A stretch of DNA of 64,000 bases, from positions 496,001-560,000 of the forward strand of contig NZ_FOSG01000001.1 in NCBI RefSeq assembly GCF_900114215.1, read 5' to 3'. Source of the stretch: Streptomyces mangrovi. GTDB lineage: Bacteria; Actinomycetota; Actinomycetes; Streptomycetales; Streptomycetaceae. Position numbers and translations under genes: made by a program. How positions within the stretch are numbered: the stretch's first letter is position 1; each line of letters starts with the position of its first letter. Positions 1 through 7,670 of the stretch are shown here, piece by piece. The notes under the pieces were generated by a model. That model was not told the origin of the DNA. It made no database searches and worked only from the letters and a program-made list of their open reading frames with translations.

Positions 1-1548
1 GAGGACCTCCGGGGCGGGATCAGGGTGGTGATCGGTGGGGTCGTGGGGGGTTCTGCGGGCCCCGCGGGAAAGGCCGCGGGGCGTGGTGGGGGTCCGGTGA
101 GAGGCCCCGTACGGGGGTACGGGGCCGTCGCCCGCGCCGTACGGGACGCCGTACGCGGGGTCGTCTGGGGTACTGGGGGTGACTGGGGTGCCGGGAGTGC
201 CGGGAGCGATCAGGCCGTCGGAGCCGGCCGGGTCCGGGCCGGCTCCGCGTACGCCACCGTCGTCCCCCATATCCTCCCCGGCGTCGTCTCCGTCGTCGCC
301 GTCGCCGTCGCTGTCGTCGTCGCCGAAGTCCGCCGGCTCGCGCAGCGCGCCGGCGGCCCGTTCTCTCCCCAGCCTCCGGGCCTCGGCGCGCTCACGCGCG
401 CTGGCCGCCTCCGGCAGGCGCAGGGTGAAGGTGGAGCCCTGGCCCTCCGCGCTCCACACCGTGACCTCCCCGCCGTGCGAGGCGGCCACGTGCTTGACGA
501 TGGCCAGGCCCAGGCCGGTGCCGCCGGTGGCCCGGGAGCGGGCCGGGTCGACGCGGTAGAACCGCTCGAAGATCCGGTCCTTGTCCTTGTCCGAAATACC
601 GATGCCCTGGTCGGTCACCGCGATCTCGATCATGTCCCCGCCGGGGGCGGCGACCCGGCGTCCGGCGATGCCCACCCGGGTGCGGGCCGGGGAGTAGTTC
701 ACGGCGTTCTCCACCAGATTGCCCAGGGCCGCCGCGAGCTGGCCGCGGTTGCCCCACACGTGCAGGTCGGCGGTGCCGCCGGTGGCCATGGTGATCTGCT
801 TGACGCCCGCCGCCTGGCGGCAGCGGTCGATGGCCTCGGCCACCAGCTCGTCCACCCGGACCGGTTCGGAGTCCTCCAGCGGGTTGTCGTTCTGCACCCG
901 GGAGAGGTCGATCAGCTCCTGGACGAGGTTGGTCAGACGGGTCGCCTCGGTCTGCATGCGCCCGGCGAAGCGCTCCACCGCCTCCGGGTCGTCGGAGGCG
1001 TCCATCACGGCCTCCGACAGCAGCGACAGCGCGCCGACCGGGGTCTTCAGCTCATGGCTGACGTTCGCCACGAAGTCGCGCCGCACCGCCTCGATGCGGC
1101 GGGCCTCGGTCAGGTCCTCGACCAGCAGCAGCACCAGCCGGGAGCCCAGGGGCGCCACCCGCGCGGAAACCGCCAGGGCCTCGCCGCGGCCCGTGCCCCG
1201 GCGCGGCAGGTCCAGCTCGACCTGGCGGATCTCACCGTCGCGGCGGGTGTCGCGGGCCATCTTGAGCATCGGCTCCACCGTGAGCCTCCCGCCGCGCACC
1301 AGCCCGAGGGCGTACGCGGCCGAGCTGGCCTTGACGACGGCGTCGGCCTCGTCGAGCACCACCGCGGAGGAGCGCAGCACGGACAGCACGGTGTCCACTC
1401 CGGGCGGCAGCACGGCCTCGGTGTGCAGCGAGCTGCGCGTGGGACGGGCCTGCTCGCGCTCGCTCCAGCGGAACGCGAGCATCGCGAACACACCGGTGCA
1501 CACCCCGGCGATCGCTGCCGCTGCGGCGACCGCCGCGTTCACGTCCAT
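1..1548 (-). CDS. phoR: Sensor histidine kinase PhoR (SenX3-like), 3' end cut by window edge
   Basis: Membrane sensor kinase of the PhoR-PhoP phosphate-starvation system. The 516 codons present open with a single hydrophobic segment (about residues 5-26), a PAS-like stretch, then the HisKA phospho-acceptor motif with His165 in NVSHELKTP, and HATPase boxes N (NLVENAVNY), G1 (DQGIGI) and G2 (GGTGLGLAIVKHV). The ATG at 1548 gives the N-terminus MDVNAAV, as in other Streptomyces PhoR proteins. After the kinase core the chain continues as a long acidic, then Pro/Gly-rich tail with no stop before position 1, so the gene is incomplete here and phoP is expected to the left. It is divergent from phoU, with a PHO box between them, which fits autoregulation by PhoP. 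Confidence 0.93.
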   Translation of the reverse strand, partial: MDVNAAVAAAAAIAGVCTGVFAMLAFRWSEREQARPTRSSLHTEAVLPPGVDTVLSVLRSSAVVLDEADAVVKASSAAYALGLVRGGRLTVEPMLKMARDTRRDGEIRQVELDLPRRGTGRGEALAVSARVAPLGSRLVLLLVEDLTEARRIEAVRRDFVANVSHELKTPVGALSLLSEAVMDASDDPEAVERFAGRMQTEATRLTNLVQELIDLSRVQNDNPLEDSEPVRVDELVAEAIDRCRQAAGVKQITMATGGTADLHVWGNRGQLAAALGNLVENAVNYSPARTRVGIAGRRVAAPGGDMIEIAVTDQGIGISDKDKDRIFERFYRVDPARSRATGGTGLGLAIVKHVAASHGGEVTVWSAEGQGSTFTLRLPEAASARERAEARRLGRERAAGALREPADFGDDDSDGDGDDGDDAGEDMGDDGGVRGAGPDPAGSDGLIAPGTPGTPVTPSTPDDPAYGVPYGAGDGPVPPYGASHRTPTTPRGLSRGARRTPHDPTDHHPDPAPEVL

Positions 1549-1621
1549 GTGTCCAGGTTATGCGGGCTCCGGAACACCACCCCAGCCGTTCGGGCACCTG
1601 CTCGAACAGACGTCTCCGAGA

Positions 1622-1654
1622 GTTCACGCCGGTGTCGGCACCGGTTCACTTGGT
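1622..1654. promoter_or_regulatory. PHO box (PhoP operator) between phoR and phoU
   Basis: Two GTTCAC-type 11-nt direct repeat units, GTTCACGCCGG at 1622-1632 and GTTCACTTGGT at 1644-1654, flank a degenerate 11-mer in exactly the register PhoP uses (11-nt repeats, consensus G(G/T)TCAYYYRG). The position in the phoR/phoU divergent promoter region is where PhoP binding is established in Streptomyces. The match is seen directly; binding is inferred from the family. Confidence 0.85.
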
Positions 1655-1775
1655 CGGGCGGAACCGGACGTGTTTCGGACAGAACGTGGGAGCGTAGGGG
1701 GAGAACCGGGGCCCGCGCGCTCTTCGCGGAAGGCCCGCGGCCCTACGGTCACGTCATGCGAGGGGAAGGAAAGTC

Positions 1776-2486
1776 ATGCGGGACGCGTACCACGAGGAGC
1801 TGGACTCGATCGGCGACAGCCTGGTCGAGATGGCCCGGCTCGTCGGCTCCGCGATCGGCCGCGCCACCACGGCGATGCTGGACGCGGACCTCAATCTCGC
1901 CGAGAGCGTGATCGCGGCGGACGAGAAGGTGGACGCCCTCCAGCGGGATCTGGAGACCAAGGCCATAAACCTGCTCGCCCGGCAGCAGCCGGTCGCCACC
2001 GACCTGCGGATCGTCGTCACCTCGCTGCGGATGAGCGCCGACCTGGAGCGCTCCGGCGACCTGGCCCAGCATGTCGCCAAGGTGGCCCGGCTGCGCTACC
2101 CCGAGTCGGCGGTCCCCCGCGACCTGCACGCGACCATCCTGGAGATGGGCCAGCTCGCGCAGCGCCTGATGGCGAAGACGGGCGAGATCCTGATCACCAA
2201 GGACGTCGACCTGGCACTCCAGCTGGAGCAGGACGACGACGCCATCGACCTCCTCCACCGCACTCTCTTCCAGCACCTGATGGACGACCGCTGGAAGCAC
2301 GGCATCGAGACGGCCGTGGACGTCACCCTGCTGGGCCGCTACTACGAGCGCTTCGCCGACCACGCGGTCTCCGTCGCGCGCCGCGTCGTCTACCTGGTCA
2401 CCGGTGACTACGCGGACGAGGTCGACCCGGCCACCGCCGCGGCCGCCGCGGCCGGCTCGGAGGAGGCTCCGGCCGAGGAGGCGTGA
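1776..2486 (+). CDS. phoU: Phosphate signalling regulator PhoU
   Basis: Cytoplasmic two-lobed helical protein (236 aa, usual length) that couples phosphate-transporter status to PhoR. Both PhoU repeats are visible, each with its acidic metal-binding signature: one around residues 75-90 (LRMSADLERSGDLA) and one around 190-205 (GRYYERFADHAV). The C-terminus is an Ala/Glu-rich tail. The ATG at 1776 follows GGGGAAGGAAAG. It is divergent from phoR and shares its PHO box. The pst transporter genes are not in this window. Confidence 0.95.
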   Translation: MRDAYHEELDSIGDSLVEMARLVGSAIGRATTAMLDADLNLAESVIAADEKVDALQRDLETKAINLLARQQPVATDLRIVVTSLRMSADLERSGDLAQHVAKVARLRYPESAVPRDLHATILEMGQLAQRLMAKTGEILITKDVDLALQLEQDDDAIDLLHRTLFQHLMDDRWKHGIETAVDVTLLGRYYERFADHAVSVARRVVYLVTGDYADEVDPATAAAAAAGSEEAPAEEA

Positions 2487-2704
2487 CCGCGGAGGGAGGG
2501 GCTCCGGCACGGAGCACGGGTGCGGGGCGCGGGCGCGGGGGCCGGGCGCGCGAGGGGCGCGGAGCGCCGCCCGGGCCGGTGCGCCCCCGGCCCGTGAGCA
2601 CGCGGTACGTGCCTCCGCGCGCCGTTGACGCGCTCGGCGGTGCGGGCCGTCAATGGGTGGCGAGACGAGCCGGTGACCGCCGGCGCGACGCGGAGGAGGC
2701 ACTC

Positions 2705-2851
2705 ATGGCGGACTTCCCGACTCCACCCACCACGGCCGAGCACTCCGACGAGAGGCCCTCACTGCCCGTGCTGGGGGCCTGCGGCTGCGGATCGGGGTGC
2801 TCGTGCGGCTGCCAGTCCGGCGGCTCCTGCCAGTGCGGCGGGAACTGCTGA
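2705..2851 (+). CDS. Cys-rich 48-residue peptide, metallothionein-like
   Basis: The first half is an ordinary Pro/Thr/Glu-rich leader (MADFPTPPTTAEHSDERPS); the last 24 residues hold eight cysteines in CxC and CxxxC spacing (ACGCGSGCSCGCQ, then SCQCGGNC). This is the layout of a small soft-metal chelator such as a metallothionein. I cannot assign it to a named family. The start is fixed by a strong GGAGGAGG at 2691-2698 ahead of ATG 2705. A strong terminator lies 40 nt downstream, so it is probably its own transcript. The next gene encodes a protein with a His/Gly repeat, which also suggests metal binding, but a link is inference. Confidence 0.75.
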   Translation: MADFPTPPTTAEHSDERPSLPVLGACGCGSGCSCGCQSGGSCQCGGNC

Positions 2852-2890
2852 TCCCTCGGAGCGACTGCCGGTGCGTACACCCGCACCGGA

Positions 2891-2924
2891 GCGGGGCCCG
2901 GCCGGACCACCGGCCGGGCCCCGC
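2891..2924. terminator. Strong hairpin terminator after the Cys-rich peptide
   Basis: A perfect 15-bp GC stem (2891-2905 with 2910-2924) closes a 4-nt ACCA loop. There is no U tract, as is common for actinobacterial terminators. It separates the small peptide gene from the DUF1264 gene. Confidence 0.8.
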
Positions 2925-3124
2925 CGCGTACCTCCGCCGTCGCAGTGCGTGCCTCCGCCGTCGTGAGGAGCCCCCGGACCGCGCCGGCGGGTGAGGGAGG
3001 CGGGCAGCGGGGTAGTCGCCACGGAGTCCCGGCGGCCCGGCGGGACTCCGGGCCGCGCGAGCCGCGCGAGCCGGCCCCGGCCGGCTCCCCCGGCCGCGAC
3101 GCCGACACCACGGAGGCACCTCAG

Positions 3125-3916
3125 ATGGCCCCCAACCCGAGGATCAAGGACCGCATGACCGGCACCGCCCCGGCCGGGCAGGACAAGGGCGCCTGGCTCG
3201 CCGCGCTGGAGCAGGGCGCGAACCTGCTCCAGTCCGCGACACCGCTGAAGGGCTTCGACGTCTACGTCGTCGGCTTCCACTGCGCCAAGGGCGAACCGGA
3301 CTTCCAGATGGAGGCCCACCACTACTGCCGCGTGGTCAACGAGGACCTGCTGCAGTGCGTGCTGTTCGACGGCAACACCGCGGACGCGAACCTGATCGGC
3401 ATCGAGTACATCGTCTCCGAGCGGCTGTTCGAGACCCTGCCCGAGGAGGAGAGGGCCTACTGGCACCCGCACAACTTCGAGGTGTTCTCCGGACAGCTCG
3501 CCGCCCCCGGGCTCCCCCGGTCCGCGGAGACGGCGCTCATGAAGCAGCTGGTCAACTCCTACGGCAAGACCTGGCACACCTGGCACACCAGCGGCCACGG
3601 CCACGGCCACGGATCCGGAGACGGCCACGGATCCGGAGACGGCCACGGCTCCGGCATGGACCTCCCCTACGGCGACCCCAAGCTCATGTGGTCCTTCAAC
3701 CGCGAGGGCGAGTGCGCCGAGGACCTCAAGCAGGACCGCGACCGGGCCATGGGGCTGGACACCGAGGCCAACCGGGCCGACCGCCAGTCCTTCCTCGACC
3801 TGGCCCGTCCGCAGTGGGGCGTCGACGCGATGAAGGACGACTTCCCCGGCGCCACCCCCGTCCCCGGCGTCAGGGACGTCCGCGCGGCGTCCGACGGCGG
3901 AGCCGCCCCGTCCTGA
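3125..3916 (+). CDS. DUF1264 (OBAP-like) protein with His/Gly repeat insertion
   Basis: A 263-residue soluble protein of the DUF1264 family, homologous to plant oil-body-associated proteins; the bacterial role is unknown. Family landmarks include GFDVYVVGFHC near residue 45, EAHHYC, the central HNFEVFSGQL and a C-terminal PKLMWSFN block. Residues about 157-178 carry an unusual low-complexity insert of HGHGHGSG and GDGHGSG units encoded by an 18-nt tandem repeat (3608-3657). ATG 3125 follows GGAGG at 3112. Upstream in-frame codons to 2945 are not needed and lack a ribosome site. The His-rich loop beside a Cys-rich peptide gene hints at metal handling. Confidence 0.8.
   Translation: MAPNPRIKDRMTGTAPAGQDKGAWLAALEQGANLLQSATPLKGFDVYVVGFHCAKGEPDFQMEAHHYCRVVNEDLLQCVLFDGNTADANLIGIEYIVSERLFETLPEEERAYWHPHNFEVFSGQLAAPGLPRSAETALMKQLVNSYGKTWHTWHTSGHGHGHGSGDGHGSGDGHGSGMDLPYGDPKLMWSFNREGECAEDLKQDRDRAMGLDTEANRADRQSFLDLARPQWGVDAMKDDFPGATPVPGVRDVRAASDGGAAPS
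3592..3657 (+). repeat. In-frame 18-nt tandem repeat (His/Gly/Ser/Asp)
   Basis: Units of about GGATCCGGAGACGGCCAC repeat tandemly inside the DUF1264 gene and encode HGSGDG units. Length polymorphism between strains is likely for such a repeat. Confidence 0.7.
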
Positions 3917-3990
3917 CCCGGTGCCCGGGCCGGAGTCCGGCCGCCCGCCCCCGCCGTGCGGCGCGGCACGGCACGGCGCGGCACGGCCCG

Positions 3991-5292
3991 TCACAGATCC
4001 CTGGCCGCCTCCTCCTCTTCCTCCGCCGTGCGCTGGAGGGTGCTGAGCACGGCGGCCGGGTCGCCGTCGGCCAGTACCGACTGGCCGACGTAGAGGCCGA
4101 TCTCCCGGCTGACCTTCGCCCAGGAGACCTTGTTGGAGGGGAAGAACTCCGCGGCTCCGAGCTGGTCCAGGTAGGGCCGCATCCGCTTGTGCCGCTTGTC
4201 GCCGCGCATCCGCTCCGAGGCGGACACCGTGACCGGCAGCGTGTGGTAACGGTCGGCGAAGGCGAACTGGTTCTCCACGTCGTAGACGTGGTCGAGGAAG
4301 GCGGCGACCGCCTCCCGATTGCCCTCCCGGCGGAAGGCCAGCATCCAGCCCGCCGACCCGGTGGTGGTGTCCGACAGCCCGTCGCGGCCGGGCAGCGGGG
4401 CCGTCCCGTAGTCGGTCTTCTTCCGGTCGGCCTGCCGCATCAGCGACAGGTCCCCGTTGAGCATGCCGACGTGCCCGCCCGTGAACAGGTTGAACAGCCC
4501 CTGGCGGTTGGTGACGGCGGGATTGGACGTGGTCAGGCCCTGGTCGACGAGCTCGTCGCGGAGCCACCCCATGGCCTCGACGTTGGCCGGGGCGTTGATG
4601 GCGTACATGCCGCCGTCGCCGGTGTAGCCGCCGCCGTTGCCCAGCATCCAGGTCATGGCCTCGGTGGGCGCCTCCTCACTGCCGAGCGGCAGTCCGTAGG
4701 GCACGTCCACACCGACCGCCTTGAGCGCGACGGCGGCCTGCTTCAGCTCCTCCCAGGTCCGCGGCGGCTTCTCCGGGTCCAGGCCGGCCTCGGCGAAGAG
4801 GGCCCGGTTGTAGAAGAGGAGCTGGATGTCGGCGGTGAACGGCATCGCGTACCGCACGCGGCGCAGCTCGCCGGCCGTGCTGAGCGCGGAGACGAAGTCG
4901 GCCTGGACGGGGATGGACAGCACGTCGTCGGCCCGGTAGAGCCGCCCGGCCGCCGCGTGGCCGGCGAAGGAGTCGATCTGCGCCAGGTCCGGGGCCCGGT
5001 CGTTCCCGACCATCTCCGTGACCTTCTGCTCGGCCTTCCCCGGGGCGTGGACGGACACCTTCACCTTGATGCCGGGGTTCCGCTCCTCGAACGAGGCGAC
5101 CACCTCGTCCCAGTACTCCTGGGTCGGGTTGTTTCCCTCCAGGTCCCCGTGATCCGACGCGACCATCGTCAGGGTGACGTCACCGGTGCGGGACGCCCCG
5201 CCTCCGCTGCCACACCCGGTCGCCGTCAATGCGACAGATCCGGCCACCCCCGAAGCCAAGCCCAGGAACCGTCTTCTTCGCATCTGTGCCAC
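3991..5292 (-). CDS. Extracellular solute-binding lipoprotein, family 1 (sugar type)
   Basis: A secreted ABC-transporter receptor of 433 aa. The N-terminus has a twin-arginine-like run (RRRRFLGLASG) and a lipobox ending TATGC, so it is exported and lipid-anchored. Typical family-1 landmarks follow: VASFEERNPGIKVKV near residue 70, DSFAGHAAAGRLY, and a late FNLFTGGHVGMLNGD. Such proteins bind malto- or other oligosaccharides. No permease or ATPase gene lies beside it, so it is an orphan that must share a transporter, possibly with the MsiK-type ATPase common in Streptomyces. A weak AAGGGG precedes the ATG. Confidence 0.85.
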   Translation of the reverse strand: MAQMRRRRFLGLASGVAGSVALTATGCGSGGGASRTGDVTLTMVASDHGDLEGNNPTQEYWDEVVASFEERNPGIKVKVSVHAPGKAEQKVTEMVGNDRAPDLAQIDSFAGHAAAGRLYRADDVLSIPVQADFVSALSTAGELRRVRYAMPFTADIQLLFYNRALFAEAGLDPEKPPRTWEELKQAAVALKAVGVDVPYGLPLGSEEAPTEAMTWMLGNGGGYTGDGGMYAINAPANVEAMGWLRDELVDQGLTTSNPAVTNRQGLFNLFTGGHVGMLNGDLSLMRQADRKKTDYGTAPLPGRDGLSDTTTGSAGWMLAFRREGNREAVAAFLDHVYDVENQFAFADRYHTLPVTVSASERMRGDKRHKRMRPYLDQLGAAEFFPSNKVSWAKVSREIGLYVGQSVLADGDPAAVLSTLQRTAEEEEEAARDL

Positions 5293-5640
5293 CCCTTACT
5301 TAACCGGTACTGCTCCCGCGCTGGCGTTCACCGAGAACCACACCGGGAACCGATTCGGAAGCCGGAGCGCGGCACCCCCCTGGAAGCCACCACAGGGTGG
5401 CTGAAAAGTAACGGTCAGTCCGCACCGCGACCACCCCGTTGAGCGGACCGATACGCAAACGAGTCCGAGTTCCCGGATCCGCCGCCCGGAGAGCGGCGGG
5501 ACGGCGGTCCGCCGAGGTGCTCCGACCGGCCCCGCCTCCGGGCCCCGCCACGGCCTCGACTCCGGAGCGCGGACAAAAGGGCGAAAAAACCACCCTCCAC
5601 CCCTTCCGCTTCCCCACAGGGGAGTTACCGTGGAATTGGG

Positions 5641-5814
5641 CCTACGGGACGAGCGAGGGAGTTCGACCGGAGTAGCCGACTTGGGCGGAAAGCTTCGGCT
5701 TCCGCTGAGGCCGACGTCGACGGTCGGGCTGAGAGGCCGGAAGGTGGCGACACCGGAAGGCGACCTCCACAACCTGATCCGGACAATGCCGGCGCAGGGA
5801 GCCCGCCCCGTAGG
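5641..5814 (+). promoter_or_regulatory. TPP (thiamine) riboswitch, no gene behind it
   Basis: The THI-box core is plain: GCTGAGA at 5728-5734 and CCTGATCCGGACAATGCC from 5773, followed by GGCGCAGGGA to 5800. The enclosing P1 helix pairs CCTACGGG (5641-5648) perfectly with CCCGTAGG (5807-5814). GGGAGTTCGACCG (5658-5670) pairs GACCG with CGGTC (5721-5725) to form P3. Inside it a long P3 extension is capped by a hairpin, GCGGAAAGC-TTCG-GCTTCCGC. These elements senses thiamine pyrophosphate and normally controls a thi gene just downstream on the same strand. Here the next plus-strand gene is 1.5 kb away and belongs to a toxin-antitoxin module. Confidence 0.85.
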
Positions 5815-5836
5815 TTCACCCACGTCACGGACTGCT

Positions 5837-5874
5837 CGATGCCGCGCGGTGGAGCCGACCACCGCGCGGCATCG
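5837..5874. terminator. 16-bp hairpin after the riboswitch
   Basis: A perfect stem (5837-5852 with 5859-5874) with loop AGCCGA starts 22 nt after the riboswitch P1 helix. It could be the riboswitch's terminator on the plus strand, and it also lies just past the 3' end of the minus-strand gene ending at 5922. No U tract is present. Confidence 0.75.
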
Positions 5875-5921
5875 GTGCGTTGCGCGGCCACGGCCCTCAC
5901 GGAGGCCCGCAGGCCCGGTGT

Positions 5922-6281
5922 TCAGGCTCGGGATTGCCTGGTGGCCAGTCGGTAAACGAGGTAGGTCAGTGCGAGGATGGTGTCCACGGCCGCCCAGAGG
6001 AAGATGATCACCCCGACACCGATCGCGGTGCCCACACCAGCAGCGTCTTCGCACGATTCCAACTCTTCACCGGTGAGACCGGCGCACTCGGCGGTGTCGC
6101 CGCTCGCGACACCGGTGATGATCCAGACCAGGAACAAGATCTGAACCGCCAGAAAGAACCAGAGGAAGAATCGACGCCGCTTCCGTGCAACGGGTGGCGG
6201 GGCATCCTGCCGGGGCGGCATCCCGGAGTCCTGCGGGCCCTGGGCCTGCGAGGGGGGTTTGGTGTGTCGGAACCTGCTCAC
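5922..6281 (-). CDS. Small two-helix membrane protein
   Basis: A 119-residue protein of unrecognised family. The first 33 residues are Pro/Gln-rich and end in a basic ARKRRRF stop-transfer patch. Two hydrophobic segments follow, FFLWFFLAVQILFLVWII (about 38-56) and GVGVIIFLWAAVDTILALTY (about 87-107). They are joined by an acidic loop containing two cysteines (AECAGLTGEELESCED) that could form an extracytoplasmic disulfide. Its 3' end faces the riboswitch hairpin. Confidence 0.7.
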   Translation of the reverse strand: MSRFRHTKPPSQAQGPQDSGMPPRQDAPPPVARKRRRFFLWFFLAVQILFLVWIITGVASGDTAECAGLTGEELESCEDAAGVGTAIGVGVIIFLWAAVDTILALTYLVYRLATRQSRA

Positions 6282-6343
6282 GGGCTTCTCCCTCCACGAA
6301 CCGGCACCTCCGTCCTCTCCCCGGAATGGACAGTCCGCCCGTG

Positions 6344-6400
6344 CGGGAAACTGCGGGGCCCGGCCGGCGAGGCTCGCCGGCCGGGCCCCGCAGTTTCCCG
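6344..6400. terminator. Very long perfect hairpin (28-bp arms)
   Basis: Arms 6344-6371 and 6373-6400 are perfectly complementary. The hairpin lies immediately after the stop codon (6403-6405) of the gpmA-like gene remnant on the minus strand, so it was probably that gene's terminator. It can also end transcription of any plus-strand readthrough. Confidence 0.8.
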
Positions 6401-6402
6401 GG

Positions 6403-6441
6403 CTACTTCTTGCCCTGGTTCTTCACGGCCGGTTCCGCGGC
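6403..6441 (-). pseudogene. Remnant resembling the 3' end of a phosphoglycerate mutase gene
   Basis: Reading leftward, the codons spell [12 protein letters not shown] and a stop, against [13 protein letters not shown] and a stop at the end of intact gpmA (9105). Upstream of this the similarity ends and frames are broken. The fragment keeps a stop codon with a strong terminator directly behind it, so it looks like the old end of gpmA, or of a second copy, separated from the rest of the gene by about 2.7 kb of inserted DNA. Confidence 0.55.
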
Positions 6442-6728
6442 CTGCGGCTACACGACCGGCAGGCGCTCTGACCTGCGGCTGAGCCGTCACCGATTGTCGT
6501 CATTGGTCACCCCTGGCCACCCTTCCACGGCCCAGCGACGGCCCAGGAAGCCAGACGACACATGTCGCGAGTCGCCTCGGGCGAGCATCACTGACGCGCC
6601 CCCTTCACCCCGAACTGTCGGCAACACGGTCGCTGAGGTCTCCTTGGCCGGTCGACCAGCCGTCTGGAGCCGCTGATGGCCGGCCGCGGTCACGCTGATT
6701 GCGGTGCTTCGCCGTTGCCCTGCTGTCG

Positions 6729-7136
6729 TCACCAGTCACGCCACGCGTCGGTGATCTCGGCGCGCCCCATGCCGTTCCTCGCCGCCAGGGCCGCCACGTC
6801 GATGCCGTGTTCGCTCAGAGTCTGGTCGATGTACTCACACAGCTGCTCACGCTCGTCCGTGTCGTACCCGGCACCGCCGTGCTGCTCGTCCTCGTTGACC
6901 GCGTTGAGGCGCTGGACGACTCGCTTGATCGTGCCGAAGACCTGTTCGTCGGACGGCGCTGCCAGTGCGTGCACATCCTTCTCGAAGACGTGGAGAGCAT
7001 CCTCCGTGGCGCGCAGCAAGGACTCCGGGTAGAGCTGGGCCATGCAAGCACACTCCGGGTCCAACGTCCCGGCCGCCAGCTCACAAGCCTCCTCGGCCAT
7101 GCCGGCACGCCAGTGCTCGGGTGGTCTGATCGCCAT
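6729..7136 (-). CDS. Hypothetical protein, soluble helical
   Basis: 135 residues, no family recognised. It is rich in Glu, Ala and Asp, with predicted amphipathic helices (ESLLRATEDALHVFEKDVH; FGTIKRVVQRLNAVN) and an acidic C-terminal half ending in ITDAWRDW. A cluster CACM near residue 29 holds two cysteines. The start is uncertain: ATG 7136 has no clear ribosome site, and an internal Met (MAEEACEL, 13 codons in) is possible. It sits between the gpmA-like remnant and the toxin-antitoxin pair, so it is probably accessory. Confidence 0.6.
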   Translation of the reverse strand: MAIRPPEHWRAGMAEEACELAAGTLDPECACMAQLYPESLLRATEDALHVFEKDVHALAAPSDEQVFGTIKRVVQRLNAVNEDEQHGGAGYDTDEREQLCEYIDQTLSEHGIDVAALAARNGMGRAEITDAWRDW

Positions 7137-7385
7137 ACGCGGACCGTACGCTCCGGGACTGACAGGCCCGGGCGCACGCTTTCCAAATGTTCGCCCCGGG
7201 GGTTGGTGGCGGTCGTATGCGTCCTGACCTGCGGTGAAGCGTTCGGATCGGCTTCGTCTGGACGGCCCCGGACGGGGGCGAATGAGACCAGGACTGAGAC
7301 CACGAGGTGACGGGCGGGCGGCTCACGTCGTTCGGTGGGTGCTGCACTCGAGTCGATTTCCTACTTGTTTGATAATGTCGGTCCC

Positions 7386-7670
7386 ATGGGCGAGATTCCT
7401 TACAGCGTCGGCGAGGGGCCGGCCACCAGGGTCAGCCTCTCCCTTCCCGAGGGAACGGCTGAGGCGATCCGCCGACGGGTCGGCAAGCGTGAGTTCTCCG
7501 CGTTCATCACCGAAGCGGTGGAGCGCGAGCTGCGCGGTCAGATCCTGGACGAGTACCTGGCCGACTACGAACGTCGTCAGGGGCCGATCTCCGAGCACGA
7601 GCAGGAGCGGGCACGCCGGGTCTTCGACGAGGTGTTCGCCGAGGAGGGGCAGTGGCCCGCCGCAAGCTGA
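7386..7670 (+). CDS. Antitoxin, ribbon-helix-helix type (VapB-like)
   Basis: A 94-residue partner of the PIN protein that follows. Residues about 15-40 read VSLSLPEGTAEAIRRR, then SAFITEAVERELR, which fits a CopG/RHH DNA-binding fold; the acidic C-terminal tail would cap the toxin. ATG 7386 is preferred over an in-frame ATG at 7335 because a GATAAT -10 box (about 7370-7375) lies just upstream, so the mRNA is probably leaderless. It overlaps the toxin by 19 nt. A palindrome ACTCGAGT lies around the promoter and may be the operator. Confidence 0.75.
   Translation: MGEIPYSVGEGPATRVSLSLPEGTAEAIRRRVGKREFSAFITEAVERELRGQILDEYLADYERRQGPISEHEQERARRVFDEVFAEEGQWPAAS

Larger units (their letters stand above)
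5293..5921. other. Long intergenic stretch holding an orphan riboswitch
   Basis: There is no credible coding sequence in either direction. The left part is the leader of the solute-binding gene and includes a small hairpin (5385-5402, AGCCACC/GGTGGCT). The right part holds the TPP riboswitch and a 16-bp hairpin, described separately. Confidence 0.7.
6282..6728. other. Intergenic stretch with displaced gene end and large hairpin
   Basis: No intact gene is seen. It contains the 57-nt inverted repeat at 6344-6400 and a gpmA-like 3' end at 6403-6441, both described separately. The remaining 290 nt to 6728 hold only an unconvincing minus-strand frame. Confidence 0.6.

Noticed and set aside
25..1911. 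Long plus-strand open frame over phoR
   Set aside because: It is antisense to a clear histidine kinase and reads as Ala/Arg/Gly-rich shadow; long antisense frames are usual in high-GC DNA.
3600..3660. CRISPR-like repeat
   Set aside because: In-frame coding tandem repeat without spacers.
5439..6007. Plus and minus open frames across the riboswitch region
   Set aside because: They lack ribosome sites and protein character, and overlap conserved RNA elements.
6344..6400. Transposon inverted repeat
   Set aside because: The arms are adjacent with a minimal loop and follow a stop codon, so a terminator is more likely.
6487..6732. Minus-strand 81-residue frame
   Set aside because: No ribosome site and composition unlike protein.
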